Assembly: GCF_035918395.1 (NCBI RefSeq)
Contig: NZ_CP142362.1
Coordinates: forward strand, 4,687,501 to 4,751,500
Length of the DNA stretch: 64,000 nt
Source of the DNA: Mycolicibacterium sp. ND9-15
GTDB lineage: Bacteria > Actinomycetota > Actinomycetes > Mycobacteriales > Mycobacteriaceae
Direction of reading: 5' to 3'
Made by a program: the position numbers and the translations under genes. Under the pieces are notes generated by a model. That model was not told the origin of the DNA. It did no database searches and was given only the letters and a program-made list of their open reading frames with translations. Below, piece by piece: positions 17,416 to 25,253 of this stretch; position 1 is the first letter of the stretch; each line of letters begins with the position of its first letter.

Positions 17416-18123
17416 GTGACGGTCCGCATTCGGCGCGTGACCACGACGCGCGCAGGCGGCGTCTCCGCGCCGCCGTTCGACACCTTCAACCTTGGCGATC
17501 ACGTCGGCGACGACCCGGCGGCGGTCGCGGCCAACCGGAAACGGCTCAGCGCTGCGATCGGATTGGCCGAGGACCGAATCGTCTGGATGAACCAGGTACA
17601 CGGGGATCGCGTCGTCGTGGTCGACGAAGTGACCCACGGACCGGTCGACGATACTGACGCATTGGTCACCGCCACGCCACGATTGGCGTTGGCGGTGGTA
17701 ACCGCCGATTGCGTTCCCGTTTTATTGGGCGATGCGCGGGCCGGCGTGGTGGCCGCCGTGCACGCGGGGCGGGTCGGCGCGCAAAAGGGCGTCGTGGCGC
17801 GCGCCGTGGAGACGATGATCTCGCTGGGCGCTCGGGTCGAGGACATCTCGGCTCTGCTCGGGCCCGCCGTGAGCGGACCCAACTACGAAGTTCCCGAGGA
17901 GATGGCCGCCGAGGTCGAGACCGCCCTGCCCGGCAGCCGCACGATGACCGCGAAGAACACCCCCGCACTGGATCTGCGAGCCGGAATTCATCGGCAGCTA
18001 ACGACTTTGGGTGTCGCGGCCATCGACGTCGACCCCCGCTGCACCGCCCTGGACCGCAACCTGTTCAGTCACCGACGCGACGCCCCGACCGGGCGGCTCG
18101 CCTCGCTGGTGTGGATGGAGTGA
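17416..18123 (+). CDS. pgeF: Laccase-domain (YfiH/PgeF-type) protein
   Basis: A 235-residue protein of the multicopper-oxidase-like DUF152 family. E. coli YfiH (PgeF) hydrolyses peptidoglycan building blocks carrying L-Ser in place of L-Ala. The metal and catalytic residues are in NQVHGDRV (His), TADCVPVLL (Cys) and AAVHAGRVG (His), and DPRCTALDRNLFSHRRD is the conserved C-terminal block. GTG 17416 is the start, 24 bases after ftsZ. Location next to ftsZ is typical in actinobacteria. The family is clear; the exact substrate in this organism is inferred. Confidence 0.88.
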   Translation: MTVRIRRVTTTRAGGVSAPPFDTFNLGDHVGDDPAAVAANRKRLSAAIGLAEDRIVWMNQVHGDRVVVVDEVTHGPVDDTDALVTATPRLALAVVTADCVPVLLGDARAGVVAAVHAGRVGAQKGVVARAVETMISLGARVEDISALLGPAVSGPNYEVPEEMAAEVETALPGSRTMTAKNTPALDLRAGIHRQLTTLGVAAIDVDPRCTALDRNLFSHRRDAPTGRLASLVWME

Positions 18124-18923
18124 TGGGCGTCGTGCCTACGTCCCGCGAACTCGAGTTGACCGAAGCGCTGTGTCGCGTGCGGGCGCGGCTCGCCGCCGCC
18201 GCCGAGGCCGCCGGTCGCGATATCGACGAAATTGAATTACTGCCGGTGACCAAATTCTTCCCGGCCGCCGACGTGATTATTCTGCGCCGTTTAGGATGCG
18301 AAGCTTTCGGCGAATCGCGGGAACAGGAAGCGTCGAGAAAAGTCGGCGAAATCGCTTCAATTCCGGGCGTCGGACCCATTCGCTGGCACATGGTCGGGCG
18401 GATACAGCGCAACAAAGCGCGGTCGATTGCGGGCTGGGCATATGCGGCGCACTCCGTGGACAGTCGCAAGCTGATCGACGCGCTGAGCCACGCCGCGTCC
18501 GACGCGCTCGAGGCCGGACGGCGCGCCGAACCGCTGCGCGTCTTCATCCAGTTGAGCCTCGACGATGACGAGAACCGGGGCGGAGCCGACGTCAACAGGC
18601 CCGACCTCGTCGACGAACTGTGCGCCGCCGCCCACGCCGCCACCGGCCTCAAATTCGTTGGGCTGATGGCGATTCCTCCGCTCGACCAAGACGCGGACGC
18701 GGCGTTCGCGCGGGTCAGCGCCGAGTATCAGCGGGTCCAGGCCGACTACCGGCAACCCCTCCAGTTGTCGGCCGGCATGTCGAACGATCTCGAGTCGGCG
18801 GTCAAACACGGCTCGACTTGTGTGCGTGTCGGTACCGCGTTATTGGGACAACGTCCTTTACCGTCACCAGAAGTAGTCACTCCAGTCACATCTTCATCAC
18901 AGACACCAGAGTCCAGGGCATGA
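18123..18923 (+). CDS. YggS-family pyridoxal phosphate homeostasis protein
   Basis: A 266-residue single-domain PLP-binding protein with an alanine-racemase-like barrel. The cofactor lysine lies in LLPVTKFFP; the family blocks FGESREQEASRKV, WHMVGRIQRNKA, VDSRKLID, GLMAIPP and LSAGMSNDLESAV are all present. These proteins buffer free PLP and influence amino-acid balance; they are not active racemases. The start at 18123 overlaps the preceding stop (TGATG). It lies between the PgeF-like gene and sepF, the standard actinobacterial order. Confidence 0.93.
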   Translation: MGVVPTSRELELTEALCRVRARLAAAAEAAGRDIDEIELLPVTKFFPAADVIILRRLGCEAFGESREQEASRKVGEIASIPGVGPIRWHMVGRIQRNKARSIAGWAYAAHSVDSRKLIDALSHAASDALEAGRRAEPLRVFIQLSLDDDENRGGADVNRPDLVDELCAAAHAATGLKFVGLMAIPPLDQDADAAFARVSAEYQRVQADYRQPLQLSAGMSNDLESAVKHGSTCVRVGTALLGQRPLPSPEVVTPVTSSSQTPESRA

Positions 18924-18936
18924 GAAGGGTCGAGCG

Positions 18937-19575
18937 ATGAGCACACTTCACAAGGTCAAGGCCTACTTCGGTATGGCCCCGATGGATGACTACGACGACG
19001 AGTACTACGAGGACGACGACCGCGGCGTCGCCCGTGGCTACCCGCGCCGTAGCCGCGACGACCGCTTCGACGAGGACGGTTACGGCTCCTCACACCGCGG
19101 AGGCTACGACGACCGCGACTACGACGATGCACCCGCCGGGTATCGCGGGTACGAGGACCGATTCGAGCCCAGGTTGCGCGCACCGCGCGAATTCGACCGC
19201 CCCGCACCGCGATTCGCGCCGATGCGCGGCGCCACCCGGGGCGCGCTGGCGATGGACCCTCGCAGGATGGCAGAGCTTTTCGAGGCGGGCAGCCCGTTGT
19301 CGAAGATCACCACGTTACGGCCGAAGGATTACAGCGAGGCCCGCACGATCGGCGAGCGCTTCCGTGACGGCACCCCGGTGATCATGGACCTGGTGTCGAT
19401 GGACAACGCCGATGCCAAGCGCCTCGTCGACTTCGCCGCCGGGCTGGCCTTCGCGCTGCGGGGTTCGTTCGACAAGGTCGCCACCAAGGTGTTCCTGCTG
19501 TCGCCCGCGGACGTCGACGTCACCGCCGAGGAGCGGCGCCGCATCGCCGAGGCCGGCTTCTACTCATATCAATAG
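18937..19575 (+). CDS. sepF: Cell division protein SepF
   Basis: A 212-residue protein. An amphipathic membrane-binding N-terminus (STLHKVKAYFGM) precedes an acidic, Asp/Tyr-rich disordered linker (about 17-85) and the globular SepF domain (about 115-212, with PKDYSEARTIGERFRDGTPV and VDFAAGLAFALRGSF). SepF anchors FtsZ filaments to the membrane in organisms without FtsA. A GAGAAGGG-like ribosome site precedes ATG 18937, 13 bases after the YggS-like gene. Confidence 0.96.
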   Translation: MSTLHKVKAYFGMAPMDDYDDEYYEDDDRGVARGYPRRSRDDRFDEDGYGSSHRGGYDDRDYDDAPAGYRGYEDRFEPRLRAPREFDRPAPRFAPMRGATRGALAMDPRRMAELFEAGSPLSKITTLRPKDYSEARTIGERFRDGTPVIMDLVSMDNADAKRLVDFAAGLAFALRGSFDKVATKVFLLSPADVDVTAEERRRIAEAGFYSYQ

Positions 19576-19677
19576 GTCTCGGCGCGGACGGGTAGGCTGG
19601 CGTCGCGTTCGGGCTTGAGCGGCCTCGAGCGTCTATATCGAATGTCACAACCGTGCCCGTAGTGAGGACCGCCGGCG

Positions 19678-19968
19678 TTGTCGCTCTTCTTCGAAATCCT
19701 GGGCTTCGCCCTGTTCGTGTTCTGGCTGCTGCTGATCGCGCGGGTCGTGGTGGAGTTCATCCGGTCGTTTTCCCGAGACTGGCATCCCAAGGGCCTCACC
19801 GTCGTGATCCTGGAGATCATCATGACGGTGACCGACCCGCCGGTGAAACTGCTTCGGCGCCTCATTCCCCAGCTCACGATAGGCGCGGTGCGGTTCGACC
19901 TGTCGATCATGGTGCTGCTGCTGGTCGCCTTCATCGGCATGCAACTCGCGTTCGGCGCCGCGGCCTGA
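19678..19968 (+). CDS. YggT family membrane protein
   Basis: A 96-residue protein with two hydrophobic segments (about 4-22 and 70-92) joined by a conserved loop with SRDWHPKG and TDPPVKLLRRLIP. YggT proteins are small envelope proteins found beside sepF and divIVA; a role in division or osmotic tolerance is suggested for the family but not established. The start appears to be TTG at 19678: no in-frame ATG or GTG lies nearby upstream, and GAGG lies about 10 bases before it. Confidence 0.88.
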   Translation: MSLFFEILGFALFVFWLLLIARVVVEFIRSFSRDWHPKGLTVVILEIIMTVTDPPVKLLRRLIPQLTIGAVRFDLSIMVLLLVAFIGMQLAFGAAA

Positions 19969-20203
19969 GACCGGTCCCCGAAGCGCGCAATCCGCGCTCG
20001 CGCCCAGATGCGAACCGGGCTTTGCCGGGAGAAATTGAGCGGCGAAATCGCCCCCGCGTGCCCGGAGATGTTTGAAATTCGTTCTTAATTTCTTCCTCTT
20101 CTGCAACGGCCGCGGCTGGTGTGACAGGATGGACGCCAGTTACGTTCCACCCAGGCTCTACACTTTGAGACCGGTTGACTGTCCAGACTTCAAGGGGGCG
20201 ACA

Positions 20204-21010
20204 ATGCCGCTCACACCCGCCGACGTTCACAACGTTGCGTTCAGCAAGCCACCCATCGGCAAGCGCGGCTACAACGAGGACGAGGTTGATGCGTTCCTCG
20301 ATCTGGTGGAGACCGAGCTGACGCGTCTCATCGAGGAGAACACCGACCTGCGCCAGCGTGTCGCCGAACTCGAGCAGGAGTTGGGCTCCAGCGGGTCCGG
20401 TGGCGCCGGTCAGTCGACGCAGGCCGTCCCCCTCTACGAGCAGCCGGCCCCGGAGCCGGTGCCGGCCCAGCAGCAGCCCGCTTATGAGGCCCCGTCCGCG
20501 CAGGCCAGCGAGGACCAGGCGCTGCGGGCGGCCAAGGTGTTGAGCCTGGCCCAGGACACCGCGGACCGGCTCACCGGCACCGCCAAAGCCGAGTCGGAGA
20601 AGCTGCTGGCCGACGCGCGCGCACAGGCCGACGCGATGGTGAGCGAGGCGCGCCAGACGGCCGAGGCTACGGTCACCGATGCCCGCCAGCGCGCCGACGC
20701 GATGCTGGCCGACGCTCAGACCCGGTCCGAGGCGCAGCTGCGCCAGGCGCAGGAGAAGGCCGACGCGCTGCAGGCCGATGCGGAGCGCAAGCACTCCGAG
20801 ATCATGGGCACGATCAACCAGCAGCGCACGGTGTTGGAGGGCCGCCTCGAACAGCTGCGCACCTTCGAACGCGAATACCGCACCCGGCTCAAGACCTACC
20901 TGGAGTCTCAGCTCGAGGAGTTGGGGCAGCGCGGTTCGGCCGCGCCGGTGGACTCCAGCGCCGGAAACGACGGGGGTGGGTTCAATCAGTTCAACCGGGG
21001 AAACAACTGA
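20204..21010 (+). CDS. wag31: DivIVA-family polar growth protein Wag31
   Basis: A 268-residue cytoplasmic scaffold. The DivIVA domain (PLTPADVHNVAFSKPP, then GYNEDEVDAFLDLVE; about 1-65) senses curved membrane. A Gln/Pro/Ala linker follows, then a long coiled coil (about 110-245) and a Gly/Asn-rich tail. Wag31 organises tip elongation in mycobacteria and is essential there. The ATG at 20204 follows AAGGGGG; the upstream extension of the frame lacks homology. The 235-base gap from the YggT gene suggests its own promoter, with TACACT at 20159-20164 a possible -10. Confidence 0.98.
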   Translation: MPLTPADVHNVAFSKPPIGKRGYNEDEVDAFLDLVETELTRLIEENTDLRQRVAELEQELGSSGSGGAGQSTQAVPLYEQPAPEPVPAQQQPAYEAPSAQASEDQALRAAKVLSLAQDTADRLTGTAKAESEKLLADARAQADAMVSEARQTAEATVTDARQRADAMLADAQTRSEAQLRQAQEKADALQADAERKHSEIMGTINQQRTVLEGRLEQLRTFEREYRTRLKTYLESQLEELGQRGSAAPVDSSAGNDGGGFNQFNRGNN

Positions 21011-21035
21011 CCTCACCTTGACCTAGGGTTGATCA

Positions 21036-21362
21036 ATGCTGATCGTTGCGCTCGTCCTCGCCGTCATCGGCCTCGCCGCATTGGTGACGGCGGTGGTCAC
21101 CAGCAATGAGCTGATCGCCTGGATCTGTATCGCCGCCAGTCTGATCGGCGTCATCCTTCTGATCGTCGACGCGGTGCGGGAACGTTCGGCCCGCAAGGCC
21201 GGCGCTCCCCAAGACGGGCAGGCCGAGGCGGAACCGGAGTACTACGAGGACTATCCCGAGGACGAGGCCCTCACAGAGGAACCCGAATACGCGGGCGACA
21301 CCGACGTGGAGGAGGAGACGACGGTCGTCGAACAAGCGGACTCCGGCGAGGATCGCCGCTAA
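21036..21362 (+). CDS. Small membrane protein with acidic tail
   Basis: A 108-residue protein with two closely spaced transmembrane helices (about 2-22 and 27-46), a short basic turn (RERSARK), then a strongly acidic Glu/Asp/Tyr-rich cytoplasmic tail. It starts 26 bases after wag31 on the same strand, as its mycobacterial counterpart does (Rv2144c position, from memory). I recognise no functional domain. Conserved placement beside wag31 hints at an envelope role. Confidence 0.8.
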   Translation: MLIVALVLAVIGLAALVTAVVTSNELIAWICIAASLIGVILLIVDAVRERSARKAGAPQDGQAEAEPEYYEDYPEDEALTEEPEYAGDTDVEEETTVVEQADSGEDRR

Positions 21363-21379
21363 ACCGTTGGCGCCCCGTG

Positions 21380-22048
21380 TCATTGCCCTGCGAGCAGTTC
21401 GCGTACTTCGTCGTCGGTGACCTGATGGAAGTCGGCGTACACCTGTCCGACGGCTTCGAAGCCCGGCGGCATGGCCGCGCACACCACGTCGTCGGCTTCC
21501 TGGGCTAGATCGCGGCATGCCGAGGCAGGCCCGACCGGGACCGCGACGACTACCCGCGCCGGATTATCGGCTCGTACGGCGCGCACCGCGGCGAGCATGC
21601 TGGCGCCGGTGGCGATCCCGTCGTCGACCAGGATCACGGTCTTGTCCGCGAGGTCGGGGGCTGGGCGCCCAGCGCGGTATGCCCGCTCACGACGGTTCAA
21701 CTCGTCGGTCTCGCGCGCGATCGCGGCTTGTATCGCGCAGTCACGGATGCCGAGGCTGCGCACCAGGTTGTCGTTGATCACCACGCCGCCGCCGCTGGCC
21801 AGCGCGCCCATGGCCAGTTCCTCCCACTGCGGCACACCGAGCTTGCGAACCAGGAACACGTCGAGCGGGGCATGCAGTGCATGCGCGACCCGCCGGGCGA
21901 CCGGCACACCGCCGCGCGCCAGACCCAAGACCACCAGAGCCTGGCCGGAAAAGGACGTCAACTCGTTCGCCAGGACCTCGCCGGCGTCGCGGCGGTCCTG
22001 ATACACGCGCCTGGCATTTCGGCGGCCGAGCCCGCGCCATCCGCTCAT
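21380..22048 (-). CDS. Phosphoribosyltransferase-domain protein
   Basis: A 222-residue type I phosphoribosyltransferase-fold protein. The PRPP loop VILVDDGIATGASM lies in the C-terminal half, and LGLARGGVPVA and DVFLVRKLGVP near the N-terminus match the family of predicted PRTases often found beside stress genes. The start is set at 22048 (MSGWRGLGRRNARR) because the additional residues of the longer frame, to 22126, lack homology. It is convergent with the preceding gene and divergent from the SRPBCC-SDR gene. The substrate is unknown. Confidence 0.85.
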   Translation of the reverse strand: MSGWRGLGRRNARRVYQDRRDAGEVLANELTSFSGQALVVLGLARGGVPVARRVAHALHAPLDVFLVRKLGVPQWEELAMGALASGGGVVINDNLVRSLGIRDCAIQAAIARETDELNRRERAYRAGRPAPDLADKTVILVDDGIATGASMLAAVRAVRADNPARVVVAVPVGPASACRDLAQEADDVVCAAMPPGFEAVGQVYADFHQVTDDEVRELLAGQ

Positions 22049-22144
22049 GGACAGTTCGATTCGACGTCGGGACCTTGTCAGCCTACGACCGTGCGTTTCC
22101 ACCCGGGCGCAATCCGTCGGCACCACGGCAGCGAATATCTACAT

Positions 22145-23494
22145 ATGGGCATCGAATACGAGAGCGTCATCGAGCACCCGCTCGACGAGGTGTTCGCGTG
22201 GCACACCCGGCCTGGGGCGATGCGGCGGTTGGTCCCGCCATGGCAACCGATGCAGATCGTCGCGGAGGCCGAGTCGCTGGCCGACGGGCGGGCGGTGCTC
22301 GGTCTGCCCGGTGGCCTGCGCTGGGTCGCCCGACACGATCCGGCGCGCTATGACCCGCCGCGCCGCTTCGTCGACGTGCTGTCGTCACAGGGTCCGGCCT
22401 CCTGGCCGCCGCGGGTGGTCGGCCGGTGGACCCATGTCCACGGGTTCGGCGAGGCGCCGGGCGGCACCCGGGTCTACGACCGCGTCGAAACCCCGGTGCC
22501 CGCGGCGGCGCTGCGTCCGATGTTCGTCTACCGCCATCGTCAACTGGCCGACGACCTGGCCGCGCACCGAGACGCCGCCGACGCCGGCCTGCGACCGCTC
22601 ACCATCGCGGTCACCGGCGCTTCGGGCCTGGTCGGATCGGCGTTGACGGCGTTTCTGAGTACCGGCGGGCATCGGGTGATCCGGCTGGTGCGGCGGGCGG
22701 CGACCGGTTCGGGTGAACGGCAATGGAATCCCGACCGACCGGATGCCGACCTGCTGGCCGGTGTCGACGCGGTCGTGCACCTGGCCGGCGAGTCGATTGC
22801 CGGGCGTTTTACCGAGGCGCACAAGGACGCGGTCCGCGCCAGCCGCGTCGAGCCGACCCGTCGGCTCGCCCAGGCCGCCGCGGACGCCTCGGACGGACCG
22901 CGGGTGTTCGTCAGCGCCTCGGCGGTCGGCATCTACGGCTTCGACCGCGGCGACGCGGTGTTGACCGAGGAGAGCGCGTCCGGTGACGGTTTTCTCGCCG
23001 ACGTCGGCGGGGAGTGGGAGGCGGCGACCTCGCCGGCCGCCGAGTCGGGAGTGCGGGTGGTGACCGTCCGGACGGGGATCGTGCAGTCCGCGCGCGGCGG
23101 CACCCTGCGGCTGATGCGGCCGTTGTTCGTCGCCGGACTGGGTGGCCGACTGGGCAGCGGCAGGCAGTGGCTGGCGTGGATCGCGCTCGATGATCTGCTC
23201 GACGTCTACCACCGCGCGCTCTACGACGACCGGTTGGCCGGTCCCGTCAACGCGGTGGCACCACATCCGGTGCGCAACGCCGACTACACCAGAACCTTGG
23301 CGCGGGTACTGAGGCGACCTGCCATCGTGCCGGTGCCATCCTTCGGGCCGCGACTACTGCTGGGGCAGCAGGGCGCCCGCGAACTTGCCGAGGCCAGCCA
23401 ACGGGTGATGCCCGCGAAATTGCAGTCGCTTGGCCACCGCTTCCGTCATCCTTTTCTCGACGGCGCGCTTGCTCACGAACTCGGCCACGCCTGA
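22145..23494 (+). CDS. SRPBCC-SDR fusion, TIGR01777 family
   Basis: A 449-residue two-domain protein. Residues 1-145 form an SRPBCC (START-like) ligand-binding domain. Residues 153-449 form an atypical short-chain dehydrogenase of the TIGR01777 group, with NAD-binding TGASGLVGSAL, HLAGESIAGRF and SASAVGIYGFD, in which the Tyr lacks a classical YxxxK motif. Bacterial relatives are annotated as epimerases or 'SulA-like', a name without biochemical support. The start at 22145 is the first Met with SRPBCC similarity; the frame is open further upstream through antisense of the neighbour. Confidence 0.88.
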   Translation: MGIEYESVIEHPLDEVFAWHTRPGAMRRLVPPWQPMQIVAEAESLADGRAVLGLPGGLRWVARHDPARYDPPRRFVDVLSSQGPASWPPRVVGRWTHVHGFGEAPGGTRVYDRVETPVPAAALRPMFVYRHRQLADDLAAHRDAADAGLRPLTIAVTGASGLVGSALTAFLSTGGHRVIRLVRRAATGSGERQWNPDRPDADLLAGVDAVVHLAGESIAGRFTEAHKDAVRASRVEPTRRLAQAAADASDGPRVFVSASAVGIYGFDRGDAVLTEESASGDGFLADVGGEWEAATSPAAESGVRVVTVRTGIVQSARGGTLRLMRPLFVAGLGGRLGSGRQWLAWIALDDLLDVYHRALYDDRLAGPVNAVAPHPVRNADYTRTLARVLRRPAIVPVPSFGPRLLLGQQGARELAEASQRVMPAKLQSLGHRFRHPFLDGALAHELGHA

Positions 23495-23588
23495 CGGGCT
23501 GCGCAGGTCACGAACGCGTGCGTCAGCGAGCGCGCCACGGCCCCGTTGTTTCGCGCGTAGTCTGACCGGCGAACGGGCACCCCACGGG

Positions 23589-25136
23589 GTGTCTGTGCTG
23601 GCGGAATGGTTCCTCACCTCCGGTGAACGCGGCAACCCGGATTGGGAAATGCCGGCGTGGAGTGAGGGCAACCAGGCCGAGGCCCTGATTCACGGGGCCG
23701 CCTACTTCGATCGGCTCGTCGCCGAGGTGGAGGCGCTGGGCGCCGGTGATCATCTGTTCTTCGCCGACTGGCGAGGCGACGCCGATCAGAGGCTGCGCGA
23801 GGACGGACCGACCGTCGCCGAACTGTTCCGGGCGGCGGCCGAGCGCGGGGTGCTCGTCAAGGGATTGATGTGGCGGTCGTATCCAAACCGCTTGCAGTTC
23901 AACGAAGAGCAGAACCGCCACCTCGCCGAGACGATCGAGCGCGCCGGCGGGGAAGTGTTGCTCGACCAGCGGGTGCTGGTCGGCGGATCACATCATCAGC
24001 GACTCGTTCTGCTCCGTCATCCCGACGAACCGCACCGCGACGTGGCGTTCATCGGCGGCATCGATCTGTGCCACTCGCGTCGAGACGACGCCTCGCATCG
24101 GGGCGACCCGCAGGCGGTGCAGATGTCGAGTCGGTACGGGGAGCGACCGCCGTGGCATGACGTGCAACTGCAGGTGCGCGGCCCGGTCATCGGCGCGCTG
24201 GACGTCACATTCCGGGAGCGTTGGACGGCCCGGGCGCCGCTGGACCTGTTCAACCCGCTGGCGTGGCTGCGCGACAGGTTCGGCGGGGCAGAGACGCGGC
24301 GGCCTCCGTTACCCGAGCGGCCTCCCGATCCGCCGCCGTGCGGATCGCATGCGGTGCAGGTGCTGCGAACCTACGGCGACGCCTTGATTCAATACGAGTT
24401 CGCCAAGGAGGGTGAGCGCACCATCGCTCGCGGCTACAGCAAGGCGATCCGGCGCGCACGAAGCCTGATCTACATCGAAGACCAGTACCTGTGGTCGGAA
24501 GAGGTCGCGAACCTGTTGGTCGGCGCGCTGACCGAGAACGCAGATCTTCACGTGGTGGCGGTCGTGCCCCGCTATTTCGACCTCGAAGGTGGGCTGGGCC
24601 GGCCACCGACGCTGGTCGGACGCCAGCTCGCGCTCGACGCGTGCCGCCGCGCCGCGCCGGATCGGGTGCACGTGTTCGATGTCGAGAACCACGACGGCAC
24701 ACCTGTTTACGTGCACTCGAAGGTGTGCGTCATCGACGACACCTGGGCCTGCGTCGGCAGCGACAACTTCAACCGGCGGTCCTGGACGCACGACAGCGAA
24801 CTGTCGTGCGCGGTGCTCGACTCCGAGGGCGTGTTCGCGCGTGACCTCCGGTTGCGGCTCCTGCGCGAGCACCTGGACCGGGCCGAGGACGGCAGCGAGG
24901 ATCAGGGACTGGCCGATCCCGTTATCGCCGTCGGCGAAATCGTCGACTGCGCAGAAGATTTGGAGGCATGGCATCAGTCCGGGCGGCGAGGGCCGCGGCC
25001 GCCTGGACGGTTGCGGCCGCACGAGAGCGAACGAGTCGATCCGCTGACACGGCTCTGGGCCGAACCGGCATACCGGATGATCTTCGACCCGGACGGTCGG
25101 TCTTATCGCGATCGGCTGTTGGGGCGCCGGCCGTGA
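23589..25136 (+). CDS. Phospholipase D-like protein
   Basis: A protein of about 515 residues with two PLD half-sites. The second is canonical (HSKVCVIDD followed by GSDNFNRRSW). The first reads HHQRLVLLRH with Arg where the HxK lysine is expected. No signal peptide is evident. Family members hydrolyse or transfer phosphatidyl groups; cardiolipin-synthase-like activity is possible. The start is uncertain: GTG at 23589 or 23595; upstream residues to 23430 look non-coding. Pro-rich and charged linkers flank the second half. Confidence 0.82.
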   Translation: MSVLAEWFLTSGERGNPDWEMPAWSEGNQAEALIHGAAYFDRLVAEVEALGAGDHLFFADWRGDADQRLREDGPTVAELFRAAAERGVLVKGLMWRSYPNRLQFNEEQNRHLAETIERAGGEVLLDQRVLVGGSHHQRLVLLRHPDEPHRDVAFIGGIDLCHSRRDDASHRGDPQAVQMSSRYGERPPWHDVQLQVRGPVIGALDVTFRERWTARAPLDLFNPLAWLRDRFGGAETRRPPLPERPPDPPPCGSHAVQVLRTYGDALIQYEFAKEGERTIARGYSKAIRRARSLIYIEDQYLWSEEVANLLVGALTENADLHVVAVVPRYFDLEGGLGRPPTLVGRQLALDACRRAAPDRVHVFDVENHDGTPVYVHSKVCVIDDTWACVGSDNFNRRSWTHDSELSCAVLDSEGVFARDLRLRLLREHLDRAEDGSEDQGLADPVIAVGEIVDCAEDLEAWHQSGRRGPRPPGRLRPHESERVDPLTRLWAEPAYRMIFDPDGRSYRDRLLGRRP

Positions 25137-25253
25137 ACATCGGCGACTCCGCCGGTTGTGAAGGTCACATCACCGATCGAAGGTCGTAGTCGTCCAGCAC
25201 AGGCGGCCGAATATACGCGCTTGCGCTGATGTTTTGCCGTACGCGCTGGTCGC

